Below the pieces are notes generated by a model, which did not search any database, was not told the origin of the DNA, and saw nothing but the letters and a program-made list of their open reading frames with translations. From Mycolicibacterium chlorophenolicum (GTDB lineage Bacteria; Actinomycetota; Actinomycetes; Mycobacteriales; Mycobacteriaceae), in contig NZ_JYNL01000030.1 in NCBI RefSeq assembly GCF_001044235.1, positions 174,751-238,750 on the forward strand: a DNA stretch of 64,000 nucleotides, given 5' to 3'. Position 1 is the stretch's first letter. Each line of letters begins with the position of its first letter. This document shows positions 28,102 through 37,069 of the stretch, piece by piece. The position numbers and the translations under genes were made by a program.

Positions 28102-28138
28102 TCTGGAAAGAAGTTCACTGAACATCCGTTCTGGACAG
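28102..28138. promoter_or_regulatory. Candidate operator of the tetritol operon
   Basis: Two direct repeats, TCTGGAAAG at 28102-28110 and TCTGGACAG at 28130-28138, flank the perfect palindrome GTTCACTGAAC at 28113-28123. The downstream repeat overlaps a -35-like TGGACA (28132-28137), which is 18 bases from a -10-like TAGTGT (28156-28161). This is a suitable architecture for binding of an oligomeric SorC regulator that blocks the promoter of the operon starting at 28191. Confidence 0.5.
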
Positions 28139-28161
28139 ATGTGCACCGGCTTCGCTAGTGT
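28132..28161 (+). promoter_or_regulatory. Candidate SigA-type promoter of the tetritol operon
   Basis: TGGACA (28132-28137) matches the -35 consensus TTGACA at five of six positions, and TAGTGT (28156-28161) fits the mycobacterial -10 TANNNT with an 18-base spacer. The leader would be about 20-25 bases with GGAGG before the ATG at 28191. Confidence 0.5.
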
Positions 28162-28190
28162 GACTGCGAACACAGAGGGAGGAACACGCG

Positions 28191-29279
28191 ATGGCCGCTC
28201 AGATCCCCGAGAAGATGCAGGCAGTCGTCTGCCACGGGCCCCACGACTACCGACTCGAGGAGGTCGCGGTTCCGCAACGCGGTCCCGGCGAGGCGCTGAT
28301 CAAAGTGGAGGCGGTCGGCATCTGCGCCAGCGACCTCAAGTGCTACCACGGCGCGGCCAAGTTCTGGGGTGACGAGAACCGCCCGGCGTGGGCCGAGACC
28401 ATGGTGATCCCCGGCCACGAATTCGCCGGCCGCGTGGTCGATCTCGACGATGCGGCGGCCCAGCGCTGGGGGATCGCGGTCGGGGACCGGGTGGTGTCCG
28501 AGCAGATCGTGCCGTGCTGGGAATGCCGCTTCTGCAAGCGCGGCCAGTACCACATGTGTCAGCCGCACGACCTCTACGGCTTCAAGCGGCGCACGCCCGG
28601 CGCGATGGCCAGCTACATGGTGTATCCGGCGGAGGCACTGGTGCACAAGGTGTCTGCCGATGTGGCCCCCCAGCACGCCGCGTTCGCCGAGCCGCTGTCG
28701 TGCTCGCTGCACGCCGTGGAGCGCGCGCAGATCATGTTCGAAGACGTCGTGGTGGTGGCCGGGTGTGGACCCATCGGTCTGGGCATGGTGGCCGGTGCCC
28801 GCGCCAAGAACCCGATGCACGTGATCGCGCTCGACATGGCGCCCGAGAAGCTCGAACTGGCGAAACTGTGCGGCGCCGACATCACGATCAATATTGCCGA
28901 GCAGGACGCCGTCGCGATCGTCAAGGATCTGACCGGCGGCTACGGCGCCGACGTGTACCTGGAGGGAACCGGGCACCCGTCCGCGGTCCCGCAGGGGCTC
29001 AACCTGTTACGCAAGCTGGGCCGGTACGTCGAGTACGGCGTGTTCGGCAGCGACGTGACCGTCGACTGGAGCATCATCAGCGACGACAAGGAACTCGACG
29101 TCCTCGGCGCCCATCTGGGCCCGTACTGCTGGCCGGCGGCGATCAGGATGATCGAGTCCGGTGTGCTGCCGATGGATCGGATCTGCACGCACCAGCTGCC
29201 GCTGACCGAGTTCCAGCAGGGGCTCGATCTGGTGGCCAGCGGCAAGGAATCGGTCAAGGTCTCCCTGATCCCCGCCTGA
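28191..29279 (+). CDS. eltD: Zinc alcohol dehydrogenase, probable erythritol/L-threitol dehydrogenase
   Basis: This 362-residue medium-chain dehydrogenase has catalytic zinc ligand candidates C45 (GICASD) and H76-E77 (PGHEFAG), structural zinc Cys109, 112, 115 and 123, and the NAD fold AGCGPIGLGMVAGARAKNP. In M. smegmatis the EltD enzyme of this family oxidises erythritol and L-threitol to L-erythrulose. Position at the head of a tetritol-type transporter and kinase operon supports the same call. Related sorbitol or xylitol dehydrogenases remain possible. It follows the candidate operator and has a GGAGG ribosome-binding site. Confidence 0.78.
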   Translation: MAAQIPEKMQAVVCHGPHDYRLEEVAVPQRGPGEALIKVEAVGICASDLKCYHGAAKFWGDENRPAWAETMVIPGHEFAGRVVDLDDAAAQRWGIAVGDRVVSEQIVPCWECRFCKRGQYHMCQPHDLYGFKRRTPGAMASYMVYPAEALVHKVSADVAPQHAAFAEPLSCSLHAVERAQIMFEDVVVVAGCGPIGLGMVAGARAKNPMHVIALDMAPEKLELAKLCGADITINIAEQDAVAIVKDLTGGYGADVYLEGTGHPSAVPQGLNLLRKLGRYVEYGVFGSDVTVDWSIISDDKELDVLGAHLGPYCWPAAIRMIESGVLPMDRICTHQLPLTEFQQGLDLVASGKESVKVSLIPA

Positions 29280-29293
29280 ACGAAGGACACCCC

Positions 29294-30724
29294 ATGAGTC
29301 TTTTCTCCCCTGGTACCGGCGGGCCGCAGTTCTCGCGCAGGCAGATGCTGACCGCGCTGGGCGTGGCCGGTGCCGCCGCGGCCAGCGTGCCGGTGCTGAG
29401 TTCGTGCGGCGTCGGCGGCAAGGCCAGCGCCCCCAACGGCGCCGACGCCGTCACCGGCGGGTTCGATTGGCGCAAGGCCGCGGGCTCGACGATCAACATC
29501 CTGCAGACCCCGCACCCCTATCAGCAGTCCTATCAGCCACTGCTCAAAGAGTTCACGGACCTGACGGGCATCAACGTCAACGTCGACCTGGTTCCCGAGG
29601 CCGACTACTTCACCAAACTCAACACCGAGCTCGCCGGCGGTTCGGGCAAGCACGACGCGTTCATGCTGGGTGCCTATTTCATCTGGCAGTACGGGCCGCC
29701 CGGCTGGATCGAGGACCTCGGGCCGTGGCTGCAGAACAGCTCGGCGACCAACGCGGAGTACGACTTCGAGGACATCTTCGACGGACTGCGCACCTCCACC
29801 CGCTGGGACTTCACGCTGGGCAATCCGCTCGGCACCGGCGGACAGTGGGCCATCCCGTGGGGGTTCGAGAACAACGTCGTGGCCTACAACAAGCGGGTGT
29901 TCGACGAGAAGGGCATCACCAAGCTGCCCGACAACCTCGACGACTTCATCCAGCTCGCCGTCGATCTCACCGACCGCTCGCAGAACCGCTACGGCATCTC
30001 CACCCGCGGCTCGAAGTCCTGGGCCACCATCCATCCCGGCTTCATGACCCAGTACACCCGCCAGGGCGCGGTGGACTACAAGTGGAACGGGTCTGAGCTG
30101 ATCGCCGAGATGGACAGCGACGCCGCGATCGACTTCACGAAGAAGTGGATCGAGATGCAGCACGAGGCCGGCCCGACGTCGTGGACCACCTACGACTACC
30201 CCAACGCCACCGGCGATCTCGGCGACGGCAAGGCGATGATGGTGTTCGACGCCGACAGCGCCACCTACCCGAAGAACAAGCCGGGGGCGAGCAAGGAGGC
30301 CGGCAACATCGCCTGGTACGCCGGTCCCGCCGGGCCGGACGGCAACTACAAGACCAACCTGTGGACGTGGAGCTGGGCGATGAGCGCCAACTCCCGTAAC
30401 AAGCTGCCCGCGTGGTTGTTCATCCAATGGGCGACCGGCAAGGACTCGATGAACAAGGCCGTCGAGGGCGGGAAGTACGCCGACCCGGTGCGAAAGTCGG
30501 TGTTCGACACCACGTTCAAGCGCGTCGCGGCCGACCAGTTCGGCTACCTGGAGGCGTTCGAGACCGTCATCGGTCAGTCGCGGATCCAGTTCACACCGCA
30601 GAAGAAGTTCTTCGACACCACGCAGAACTGGGCGGTCGCGCTGCAGGACATCTACGGCGGTGAGGATGCCGCCTCGCGGCTGCGCAGCCTCGCCAAGACC
30701 AACACGTCCAAGGTCAATCTCTAG
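29294..30724 (+). CDS. ABC transporter sugar/polyol-binding lipoprotein
   Basis: This 476-residue binding protein has a Tat-like N-terminus (SRRQMLTALG, Arg15-Arg16) and a lipobox VLSSC (Cys38), so it would be exported folded and lipid-anchored. The mature part has the CUT1 extracellular solute-binding pattern: INILQTPHPYQQSYQPLLKEFTDLTGINV, LAGGSGKHDAFMLGAYFIWQY, WAIPWGFENNVVAYNKRVFDEKG and a C-terminal SRNKLPAWLFIQWATG. Its place after the dehydrogenase gene suggests it captures a tetritol such as threitol or erythritol. The start is ATG 29294, 14 bases after the dehydrogenase stop, with GAAGGA upstream. Confidence 0.85.
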   Translation: MSLFSPGTGGPQFSRRQMLTALGVAGAAAASVPVLSSCGVGGKASAPNGADAVTGGFDWRKAAGSTINILQTPHPYQQSYQPLLKEFTDLTGINVNVDLVPEADYFTKLNTELAGGSGKHDAFMLGAYFIWQYGPPGWIEDLGPWLQNSSATNAEYDFEDIFDGLRTSTRWDFTLGNPLGTGGQWAIPWGFENNVVAYNKRVFDEKGITKLPDNLDDFIQLAVDLTDRSQNRYGISTRGSKSWATIHPGFMTQYTRQGAVDYKWNGSELIAEMDSDAAIDFTKKWIEMQHEAGPTSWTTYDYPNATGDLGDGKAMMVFDADSATYPKNKPGASKEAGNIAWYAGPAGPDGNYKTNLWTWSWAMSANSRNKLPAWLFIQWATGKDSMNKAVEGGKYADPVRKSVFDTTFKRVAADQFGYLEAFETVIGQSRIQFTPQKKFFDTTQNWAVALQDIYGGEDAASRLRSLAKTNTSKVNL

Positions 30725-30738
30725 GAGCTCTGGCATCG

Positions 30739-31695
30739 ATGACCACTCAGACATCCAAGGCGCCCGCCTCGTCGCAGCGCCCCGATGCCTCGGCCGGCGG
30801 ACGCAAACTCCCCGAGGTGCCCGCGTGGCGGCGTAAGCTGCGGCCCTATCTGCTGTCGATCCCGGCTCTGGTGATCGTCATCGGGATCCTGTATCCGTTC
30901 GTCGTCGGGGCGTACTACGCGTTCCTCAACTACGCGGCGGTGAACCCGGATCCGCACTTCGTCTGGTTCCAGAACTTCGCCTCGGTACTGGGCGACAAGG
31001 TGTTCTGGAAGAGCGTGCAGGTGACCGTGATCTTCGCGGTCGCCGCCACCGCGATCGAGACGGTGCTCGGCGTCGGGCTCGCGCTGCTGCTCAACCGGTC
31101 GAGCATCATCGGCAAGATCTTCGAGAAGGTGCTCATCCTGCCGCTGATGATCGCGCCGGTGATCGCCGGCGTGATCTGGAAGCTGATGTTCAACCCGCAG
31201 TTCGGCATCCTCAATCACGTTCTGGGCCTGGGCAACACCTTCGATTGGCTGTCGGCGGGCAACGCGCTGTTCTCGGTGATCCTGGTCGACATCTGGATCT
31301 TCACCCCGTTCGTCGCGATCCTGGTGCTGGCCGGTATCCGGTCACTGCCCAAGGAGCCCTTCGAGGCGTCCGACGTCGACGGTGCGAACTGGTTCTACAT
31401 GTTCCGCAAGCTGATGCTGCCGATGCTCTGGCCCTACATCCTCGTCGCGGTCATCTTCCGGTTCATGGACAACCTCAAGGTGTTCGACCACATCTTCGTG
31501 CTCACCGCCGGCGGACCCGGCGTCGCCACCCGCACCCTGCAGATCGGCGCCTTCGAGGACTCGATCATCAACCTCGACTACTCCCGCGGCAGCACCTACA
31601 TGCTGCTGCTGTGGATCATCGTGTTCATCACGGCGCGCTACCTGGTGAGCGTGCTCGGAAAAGCGCAGCGCCGCGCTGCCGGAGCGGAGTCGTAA
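30739..31695 (+). CDS. ABC transporter permease, MalF/UgpA type
   Basis: This 318-residue inner-membrane permease has a polar N-terminal tail (about residues 1-32), about six helices starting with PYLLSIPALVIVIGILYPFVVG, and the EAA loop EPFEASDVDGANWFYMFRKLMLPML. It pairs with the next permease to form the import channel. It follows the binding-protein gene by 14 bases and precedes its partner by four. The expected substrate is the same polyol as for the binding protein. Confidence 0.88.
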   Translation: MTTQTSKAPASSQRPDASAGGRKLPEVPAWRRKLRPYLLSIPALVIVIGILYPFVVGAYYAFLNYAAVNPDPHFVWFQNFASVLGDKVFWKSVQVTVIFAVAATAIETVLGVGLALLLNRSSIIGKIFEKVLILPLMIAPVIAGVIWKLMFNPQFGILNHVLGLGNTFDWLSAGNALFSVILVDIWIFTPFVAILVLAGIRSLPKEPFEASDVDGANWFYMFRKLMLPMLWPYILVAVIFRFMDNLKVFDHIFVLTAGGPGVATRTLQIGAFEDSIINLDYSRGSTYMLLLWIIVFITARYLVSVLGKAQRRAAGAES

Positions 31696-31699
31696 TCTC

Positions 31700-32581
31700 A
31701 TGGCACTCAACCTGTCCCGCGCAGAACTGCAACCCGGCCAGCGGCGCTGGTCCATCGGCGCCGTCGCCGCCGACGTCGGCCTGGTCCTGTGGTTCGTGTT
31801 CTCGCTGTTCCCGATCTTCTGGATGCTGATGCTGGCGCTGAAGAACGCCGAGCAGCAGACCACCACCTATTTCTCGTTCAGCCCGACGTGGTCGAACTTC
31901 GCCACGGTGGTGTCCGACAAGGGCACTCAGATGACCAGCGTCGACTTCAAGGCCTCGCTGCTGACCAGCCTGCTCAACTGTGGCGGGGCAGTGATCGTGT
32001 CGCTGGTGATCGGTATCCCCGCCGCCTACGCCGCCGGCCGTTGGCAGTACAGGGGCAGCAACGATCTGATGTTCCAGATGCTGTCGTTCCGGTTCGCGCC
32101 GGAGCTGATGGTGATCGTGCCGCTGTTCGTGATCTACAACCAGATCGGTCTGTTCGACACCAAGGTCGGGATGATCTGGGTGCTGCAGTTGGTCACCATG
32201 CCGCTGGTGGTGTGGATCCTGCGGTCGTACTTCCAGGATCTGCCCGAGGATCTCGAACAGGCGGCGCTGCTGGACGGCTACACGCGCCGGCGCGCCTTCC
32301 TGATGGTGGCGCTGCCGATCGTGCGTCCCGGCATCGCGGCGGCCGCGCTGCTGGCGTTCATCTTCGCCTGGAACAACTACGTCTTCCCGCTCATCCTGGC
32401 CGACAGCAATGCCGGCACGGTGACCGTCGCCATCACGAAGTTCCTCGGCGGTGGCGGGCAGGCGTACTACAACCTCACGGCCGCCGCGGCCCTCATCGCC
32501 GCGCTGCCACCACTCGTCCTCGCACTGACCATTCAGCGATACCTGGTGCGGGGCCTGTCATTCGGGGCGGTGAAAGCCTGA
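31700..32581 (+). CDS. ABC transporter permease, MalG/UgpE type
   Basis: This 293-residue permease is the MalG-type partner of the previous gene. It has about six membrane helices and the EAA loop DLEQAALLDGYTRRRAFLMVALPIVRPGIAAA, where the ATPases dock. The last base of its TGA is the first base of the next ATG (TGATG). The C-terminus ends with IQRYLVRGLSFGAVKA, the usual MalG-like tail. Confidence 0.88.
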   Translation: MALNLSRAELQPGQRRWSIGAVAADVGLVLWFVFSLFPIFWMLMLALKNAEQQTTTYFSFSPTWSNFATVVSDKGTQMTSVDFKASLLTSLLNCGGAVIVSLVIGIPAAYAAGRWQYRGSNDLMFQMLSFRFAPELMVIVPLFVIYNQIGLFDTKVGMIWVLQLVTMPLVVWILRSYFQDLPEDLEQAALLDGYTRRRAFLMVALPIVRPGIAAAALLAFIFAWNNYVFPLILADSNAGTVTVAITKFLGGGGQAYYNLTAAAALIAALPPLVLALTIQRYLVRGLSFGAVKA

Positions 32582-33687
32582 TGGCCACGGTAACGGTCAC
32601 CAACATCCGCAAGACCTACGGCAAGAACGTCACGGCGGTCGACGATGTCTCGCTCGACATCGCCGACGGCGAGTTCTTCGTCATCCTCGGCCCCAGCGGG
32701 GCCGGCAAGACCACGACGCTCAAGTCGATCGCCGGTCTGGTCGACGTCGACTCCGGTGCGGTGTCGATCGGCGGGGTCGACATGACCGCGGTCGAGCCGT
32801 ATCACCGCAACGTCGCGATGGCCTTCGAGAGCTACGCGCTGTATCCGCAGAAGACGGTGGCCGAGAACCTGGCCTCACCGCTGAAATCCGGCCGGACCGG
32901 CAAGTACTCGGATGCCGAGCAGGCCAAGCGGATCGATCAGGTCACCACGACGCTGGGGATCGACCAACTCAAGAACCGGCTGCCCAAGGAGCTCTCGAAC
33001 GGTCAGCGCCAGCGGGTGGCGCTCGGTCGCGTCCTGGTCCGCCCCGCGGATGTCTACCTGCTCGACGAGCCGCTGAGCCACCTCGACGCCAAGCTGCGCG
33101 CGGCGATGCGCGCCGAGCTCAAGCAACTCGGCGCGATGTCGAACACGACGACGATCTACGTCACGCACGACTACCAGGAAGCGCTGGCGCTCGGCGACCG
33201 CATCGCGGTGATGCGGGAAGGGCGGCTGATGCAGATCGGCACGCCCGAGGAGATCTGGCGCCGGCCCGCCGACACGTTCGTCGCGCGAGCCCTCGGACAG
33301 CCGGAGATCAACCTGCTCGACGGCGTGGTCGACGACGGCCGCATCCGCCTCGGCGACGGCTCGCTCGACGTCCCGGTTCCGGCCGACGTGCCGTGCCGGC
33401 GCGGCGACCGTGTGCGGGTGGGGTTGCGCCCCTCCGATATTCACGTCACGTCCCGCGAAGGATCGCTGCGGGGCCGGGTGCTCCTCGCCGAGCGGCTCGG
33501 CCGCAACATCGAGCTCACCGTGGACGTCGGCGGCGCGCAACTGATCGCGCTGACCTCCGGCCGGCACGGCGTCGGCGAGGGCGACACGGTCACGATGCGC
33601 ATCGCCGAATCCGATGTCCACGTGTTCACGCCGGGCGAGGGTGACACCAGCCGGCTCAGTGACCAGACCCTGGAGGCAGTGCAGTGA
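32581..33687 (+). CDS. ABC transporter ATP-binding protein 1 (UgpC/MalK type)
   Basis: This 368-residue ATPase has Walker A GPSGAGKTTT, a Q-loop position reading AFESYALYP with Glu where Gln is usual, a signature LSNGQRQRVALGRVL, Walker B VYLLDEPLSHLDAKLR, the switch His in YVTHDYQEALALGDR and a C-terminal TOBE/regulatory domain (about 240-360). It overlaps the second ATPase (GTGA at 33684). The pair probably forms a heterodimer under the two permeases. The Q-loop change and the non-canonical signature (LSNGQ) are worth noting. Confidence 0.88.
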   Translation: MATVTVTNIRKTYGKNVTAVDDVSLDIADGEFFVILGPSGAGKTTTLKSIAGLVDVDSGAVSIGGVDMTAVEPYHRNVAMAFESYALYPQKTVAENLASPLKSGRTGKYSDAEQAKRIDQVTTTLGIDQLKNRLPKELSNGQRQRVALGRVLVRPADVYLLDEPLSHLDAKLRAAMRAELKQLGAMSNTTTIYVTHDYQEALALGDRIAVMREGRLMQIGTPEEIWRRPADTFVARALGQPEINLLDGVVDDGRIRLGDGSLDVPVPADVPCRRGDRVRVGLRPSDIHVTSREGSLRGRVLLAERLGRNIELTVDVGGAQLIALTSGRHGVGEGDTVTMRIAESDVHVFTPGEGDTSRLSDQTLEAVQ

Positions 33688-34811
33688 GCGTCGCGACCGA
33701 GAAGACGGCACAGCAGACCGCGCAGAGCCTGACGCTGCGGGATCTGGTCAAGACGTACGCGTCCCGCGGCCGGGATGCGGTGACCGCGGTCAAGGGCATC
33801 GACCTCGACATCGAACCGGGGGAGTTGGTGGCGCTGCTCGGCCCGTCGGGCTGCGGCAAGACCACGACGCTGCGGATGATCGCCGGATTGGAGACGGTCA
33901 CCAGCGGCTCCATCAAGATCGGCGACCGGGAGATCTCTCAGTTGCCCGCGGCCAAGCGTGAAGTCGGGGTCGGGTTCGAGAGCTACGCGCTGTACCCGCC
34001 GCTGTCGGTGCGGGACAACCTGCTCTACGGGCTGAAGGCGCGCAAGGTCAAGGGCGCCGAGCAGATGGTCGCCTCCATCAGCGACCGGTTGGAGATGAAC
34101 GACCTGCTCGACCTGCGGCCCGCAGGGTTGTCCAGCGGCCAGAAGCAGCGCGTCGCACTGGCCCGCGCGCTGGTGCGCAACCCACCGGTGCTGCTGCTCG
34201 ACGAGCCGCTGAGCCATCTCGACGCGTCGGCGCGCAACCGGGTGCGCCGCGAATTGAAGGTGCTGCAGCGCGAATTCGGCTACACCACGATCGTCGTCAC
34301 CCACGATCAGGTCGAGGCGCTGTCGCTGGCCGACCGGCTCGCCGTCATGGACGGCGGGGTGGTGCAGCAGTTCGGCACGCCCGACGAGGTGTTCGACGAC
34401 CCGGCCAACCTGTTCGTCGCCGGGTTCGTCGGCGAACCGCAGATCAATGTCCTGCCCGGGGTGGTCCGGGTCGACAGTGGCCGGGCCCGGGTCGAGATCG
34501 GCTCCGGTGCAGGCTCTCTCGAGACCGCGGTGACGGGGGTGGCCGACGGCACGCACGTCACGGTCGGGATCCGGCCACAGGACTGCGCGCTGAGCGCCCG
34601 CGGCGGTGACGGGATCGAGGCCACCGTCGCGTACTTCGAGCATCTGCTCGAATTCGGCCTGGCGACGAGTACGGTGGCCGGGATCGAGGAGGGCATCGTG
34701 GTCCAGACGCCGGCCGAGCAGACCTACGAGCCGGAGCAGCAGGTGACGGTGACCGCCGCGCCAGAGCGGGTATACCTGTTCGACAAAGACTCCGGGGAGC
34801 GCCTTCGATGA
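33684..34811 (+). CDS. ABC transporter ATP-binding protein 2 (UgpC/MalK type)
   Basis: This 375-residue ATPase starts at a GTG overlapping the previous stop. It has Walker [11 protein letters not shown], the Q-loop region GFESYALYP again with Glu for Gln, the signature [15 protein letters not shown], Walker B VLLLDEPLSHLDASAR, the switch His in VVTHDQVEALSLADR, and a TOBE-type C-terminal domain. Its stop overlaps the kinase start (ATGA). Two separate MalK-type ATPases in one CUT1 operon differ from the usual homodimer arrangement. Confidence 0.88.
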   Translation: MSVATEKTAQQTAQSLTLRDLVKTYASRGRDAVTAVKGIDLDIEPGELVALLGPSGCGKTTTLRMIAGLETVTSGSIKIGDREISQLPAAKREVGVGFESYALYPPLSVRDNLLYGLKARKVKGAEQMVASISDRLEMNDLLDLRPAGLSSGQKQRVALARALVRNPPVLLLDEPLSHLDASARNRVRRELKVLQREFGYTTIVVTHDQVEALSLADRLAVMDGGVVQQFGTPDEVFDDPANLFVAGFVGEPQINVLPGVVRVDSGRARVEIGSGAGSLETAVTGVADGTHVTVGIRPQDCALSARGGDGIEATVAYFEHLLEFGLATSTVAGIEEGIVVQTPAEQTYEPEQQVTVTAAPERVYLFDKDSGERLR

Positions 34812-36559
34812 CCAAGCTGTACAACGATCCGGCCCGTTTCACCGAGGACATGCTCACCGGCTTCCTCGACGCGAATGCGCGGTATGTCGCCGGGGTGCCC
34901 GGCGGCGTCGTCCGCGCCCACCGCACCCGGCCGGGCAAGGTGGCCGTCGTCATCGGCGGCGGCTCGGGTCACTATCCGGCGTTCTGCGGAACGGTCGGAC
35001 CCGGGTTCGCCGACGGCGCCGTCGTCGGGAACATCTTCACCTCGCCGTCGGCCGAGGAGGCGGCATCGGTGGCCCGGGCCGCGCACGGGGACGCCGGTGT
35101 GCTGCTCACCACCGGTAACTACGCCGGCGACGTGATGAACTTCGGTTTGGCGGTGACGCAGCTGCGCGGCGAGGGGATCGACGCCCACTACTTCGCCGTC
35201 ACCGACGACATCGCGAGCGCACCGCGCGGGGAAGAAGACAAAAGACGCGGCATCGCAGGCGATTTCACGGTGTTCAAGTGCGCCAGCGCCGCCGCCGAAG
35301 AAGGTCTCGATCTCGCCGGGGTGGTCCGGGTCGCCGAAGCCTCCAACGCGGCGACCCGCACGCTGGGGGTCGCGTTCGACGGGTGCACGATGCCCGGCGC
35401 CGACCATCCGCTGTTCACCGTGCCGGAGGGGCAGATGGGCGTGGGCTTGGGCATCCACGGGGAGCCCGGTGTCGCCGACGAGCCCATGCCCACCGCCGAG
35501 GCGCTTGCGCACACACTCGTCGACGGCGTGCTCGCCGATCGGCCCGACGCTGAGTCCACCCGTCTCGCGGTCATCCTGAACGGGCTGGGCCGCACCAAGT
35601 ACGAGGAACTGTTCGTGGTCTGGGGCACCGTGGCGCGGCTGCTCCGCGAGCGGGGCTACGAGATCATCGAGCCCGAGGTGGGTGAGCTCGTCACGAGCCT
35701 GGACATGGCCGGCTGCTCGCTGACGGTGATGTGGCTCGACGAGGAGCTGGAGCGCTACTGGACGGCGCCGGCGGACACGCCCGCGTACCGCAAGGGCGCC
35801 GCCGCGGACACGGGCGCCACCGGCGAACGCCGTAGCGCCGAGGAGCTGGAGGCCGGGGCGTCGTCCCCGGCGTTGGACGAACTCTCCGACGAGCAGGGGC
35901 GCCGCGGCGCCCGGCTGGTCGCCCGGGCGCTGGACGCGATGGCCGGCATGCTCGCCGACGCCGAGGACGAGCTGGGTCGCATCGACGCGGTCGCCGGCGA
36001 CGGTGATCACGGCCGGGGCATGGTGAAGGGGTCGTCGGCGGCGCGCGTGGCCGCCGAGCGGGCGGTGGCCGCCGGTGGCGGACAGGGCTCGGTGCTCGCC
36101 GAGGCGGGCAAGGACTGGGCGGCCAAGGCGGGCGGCACCTCCGGCGTGCTGTGGGGCGCGCTGCTGGCGGCGCTCGGTGCGCGCGTCGGTGACACCGGCC
36201 GCCCCGACGACCAGACCGTGGCGGCTGGAATGCGGGACGGCTACGACGCGTTGGTGTCTCTCGGCGGTGCAGCCCCGGGTGACAAGACCATGCTCGACGC
36301 CCTGTTGCCCTTCGTCGACGATTTCGAGCGCCGGGTGGCCGACGGCGCGTCGTGGCAGGACGCGTGGCGGGCGGCGGCCGAGGTCGCCGCCGAGGCCGCG
36401 GCGGCCACCGCCGACATGCGGCCCAAGGTGGGCCGGGCGCGTCCGCTCGCCGAGCGCAGCGTCGGGACCCCCGACGCCGGGGCCACCTCGCTGGCGATGT
36501 GCCTGCGCACGGTCGCCGACACGTTCACGTCCACCCCGACAACCACGAAAGGGGAGTGA
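34808..36559 (+). CDS. derK: DAK-family kinase, probable D-erythrulose 4-kinase
   Basis: This 583-residue protein fuses a DhaK-type domain (about residues 1-330) to a DhaL-type ATP domain (about 375-580) through an acidic Ala/Glu-rich linker. The substrate-binding His that forms a covalent hemiaminal is H217 (GIHGEPG), and VVIGGGSGHYPAF and LLTTGNYAGDVMNF line the ketose site. The DhaL Mg/ATP residues appear in AGDGDHGRGM. The architecture matches ATP-dependent dihydroxyacetone kinases, but in the M. smegmatis tetritol cluster the equivalent enzyme DerK phosphorylates D-erythrulose. Dihydroxyacetone as substrate is the alternative. Confidence 0.8.
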   Translation: MTKLYNDPARFTEDMLTGFLDANARYVAGVPGGVVRAHRTRPGKVAVVIGGGSGHYPAFCGTVGPGFADGAVVGNIFTSPSAEEAASVARAAHGDAGVLLTTGNYAGDVMNFGLAVTQLRGEGIDAHYFAVTDDIASAPRGEEDKRRGIAGDFTVFKCASAAAEEGLDLAGVVRVAEASNAATRTLGVAFDGCTMPGADHPLFTVPEGQMGVGLGIHGEPGVADEPMPTAEALAHTLVDGVLADRPDAESTRLAVILNGLGRTKYEELFVVWGTVARLLRERGYEIIEPEVGELVTSLDMAGCSLTVMWLDEELERYWTAPADTPAYRKGAAADTGATGERRSAEELEAGASSPALDELSDEQGRRGARLVARALDAMAGMLADAEDELGRIDAVAGDGDHGRGMVKGSSAARVAAERAVAAGGGQGSVLAEAGKDWAAKAGGTSGVLWGALLAALGARVGDTGRPDDQTVAAGMRDGYDALVSLGGAAPGDKTMLDALLPFVDDFERRVADGASWQDAWRAAAEVAAEAAAATADMRPKVGRARPLAERSVGTPDAGATSLAMCLRTVADTFTSTPTTTKGE

Positions 36560-36565
36560 CCCGCC

Positions 36566-37036
36566 ATGGCAGGTCTGCGCATCGTCGTCGGCTCCGACGA
36601 CGCCGGGTTCGAGTACAAGGAAGCGCTCAAGAATGATCTCCTCGGCGACGATCGGGTGGCCGAGGTCACCGACGTCGGCGTGACCGCCGACGAGAACACC
36701 GCCTATCCGCACGTCGCTGTCGCGGCGGCGCGCATGATCGCCGAGGGCAAGGCCGACCGCGCACTGCTCGTCTGCGGTACCGGGCTCGGAGTGGCCATCA
36801 GCGCCAACAAGGTTCCCGGTATCCGCGCGGTCACCGCCCACGACAGCTTCTCCGTGGAGCGGTCGGTGCTCTCGAACAATGCTCAGGTGCTGTGCTTCGG
36901 ACAGCGTGTCGTCGGGCTCGAATTGGCCCGCCGGCTCGCCAGCGAGTGGCTCGGCTACGAATTCGACCCGCAGAGCGCGTCCGCAGGCAAGGTCGATGCC
37001 ATCTGCTCCTACGAGTCCGCGCCGGCGAACAGCTGA
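36566..37036 (+). CDS. derI: RpiB-family isomerase, probable D-erythrulose-4-phosphate isomerase
   Basis: This 156-residue RpiB/LacAB-type isomerase has the N-terminal [16 protein letters not shown], the catalytic-Cys motif [49 protein letters not shown] and a C-terminal substrate-side region. RpiB itself interconverts ribose 5-P and ribulose 5-P, but next to the DAK kinase the most likely role is that of DerI, isomerising D-erythrulose 4-phosphate to D-erythrose 4-phosphate. It follows the kinase by six bases and ends the operon. Confidence 0.8.
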   Translation: MAGLRIVVGSDDAGFEYKEALKNDLLGDDRVAEVTDVGVTADENTAYPHVAVAAARMIAEGKADRALLVCGTGLGVAISANKVPGIRAVTAHDSFSVERSVLSNNAQVLCFGQRVVGLELARRLASEWLGYEFDPQSASAGKVDAICSYESAPANS

Positions 37037-37069
37037 GCTCCGAGGAACGCCGGCGGTAGATTCGCCGGC

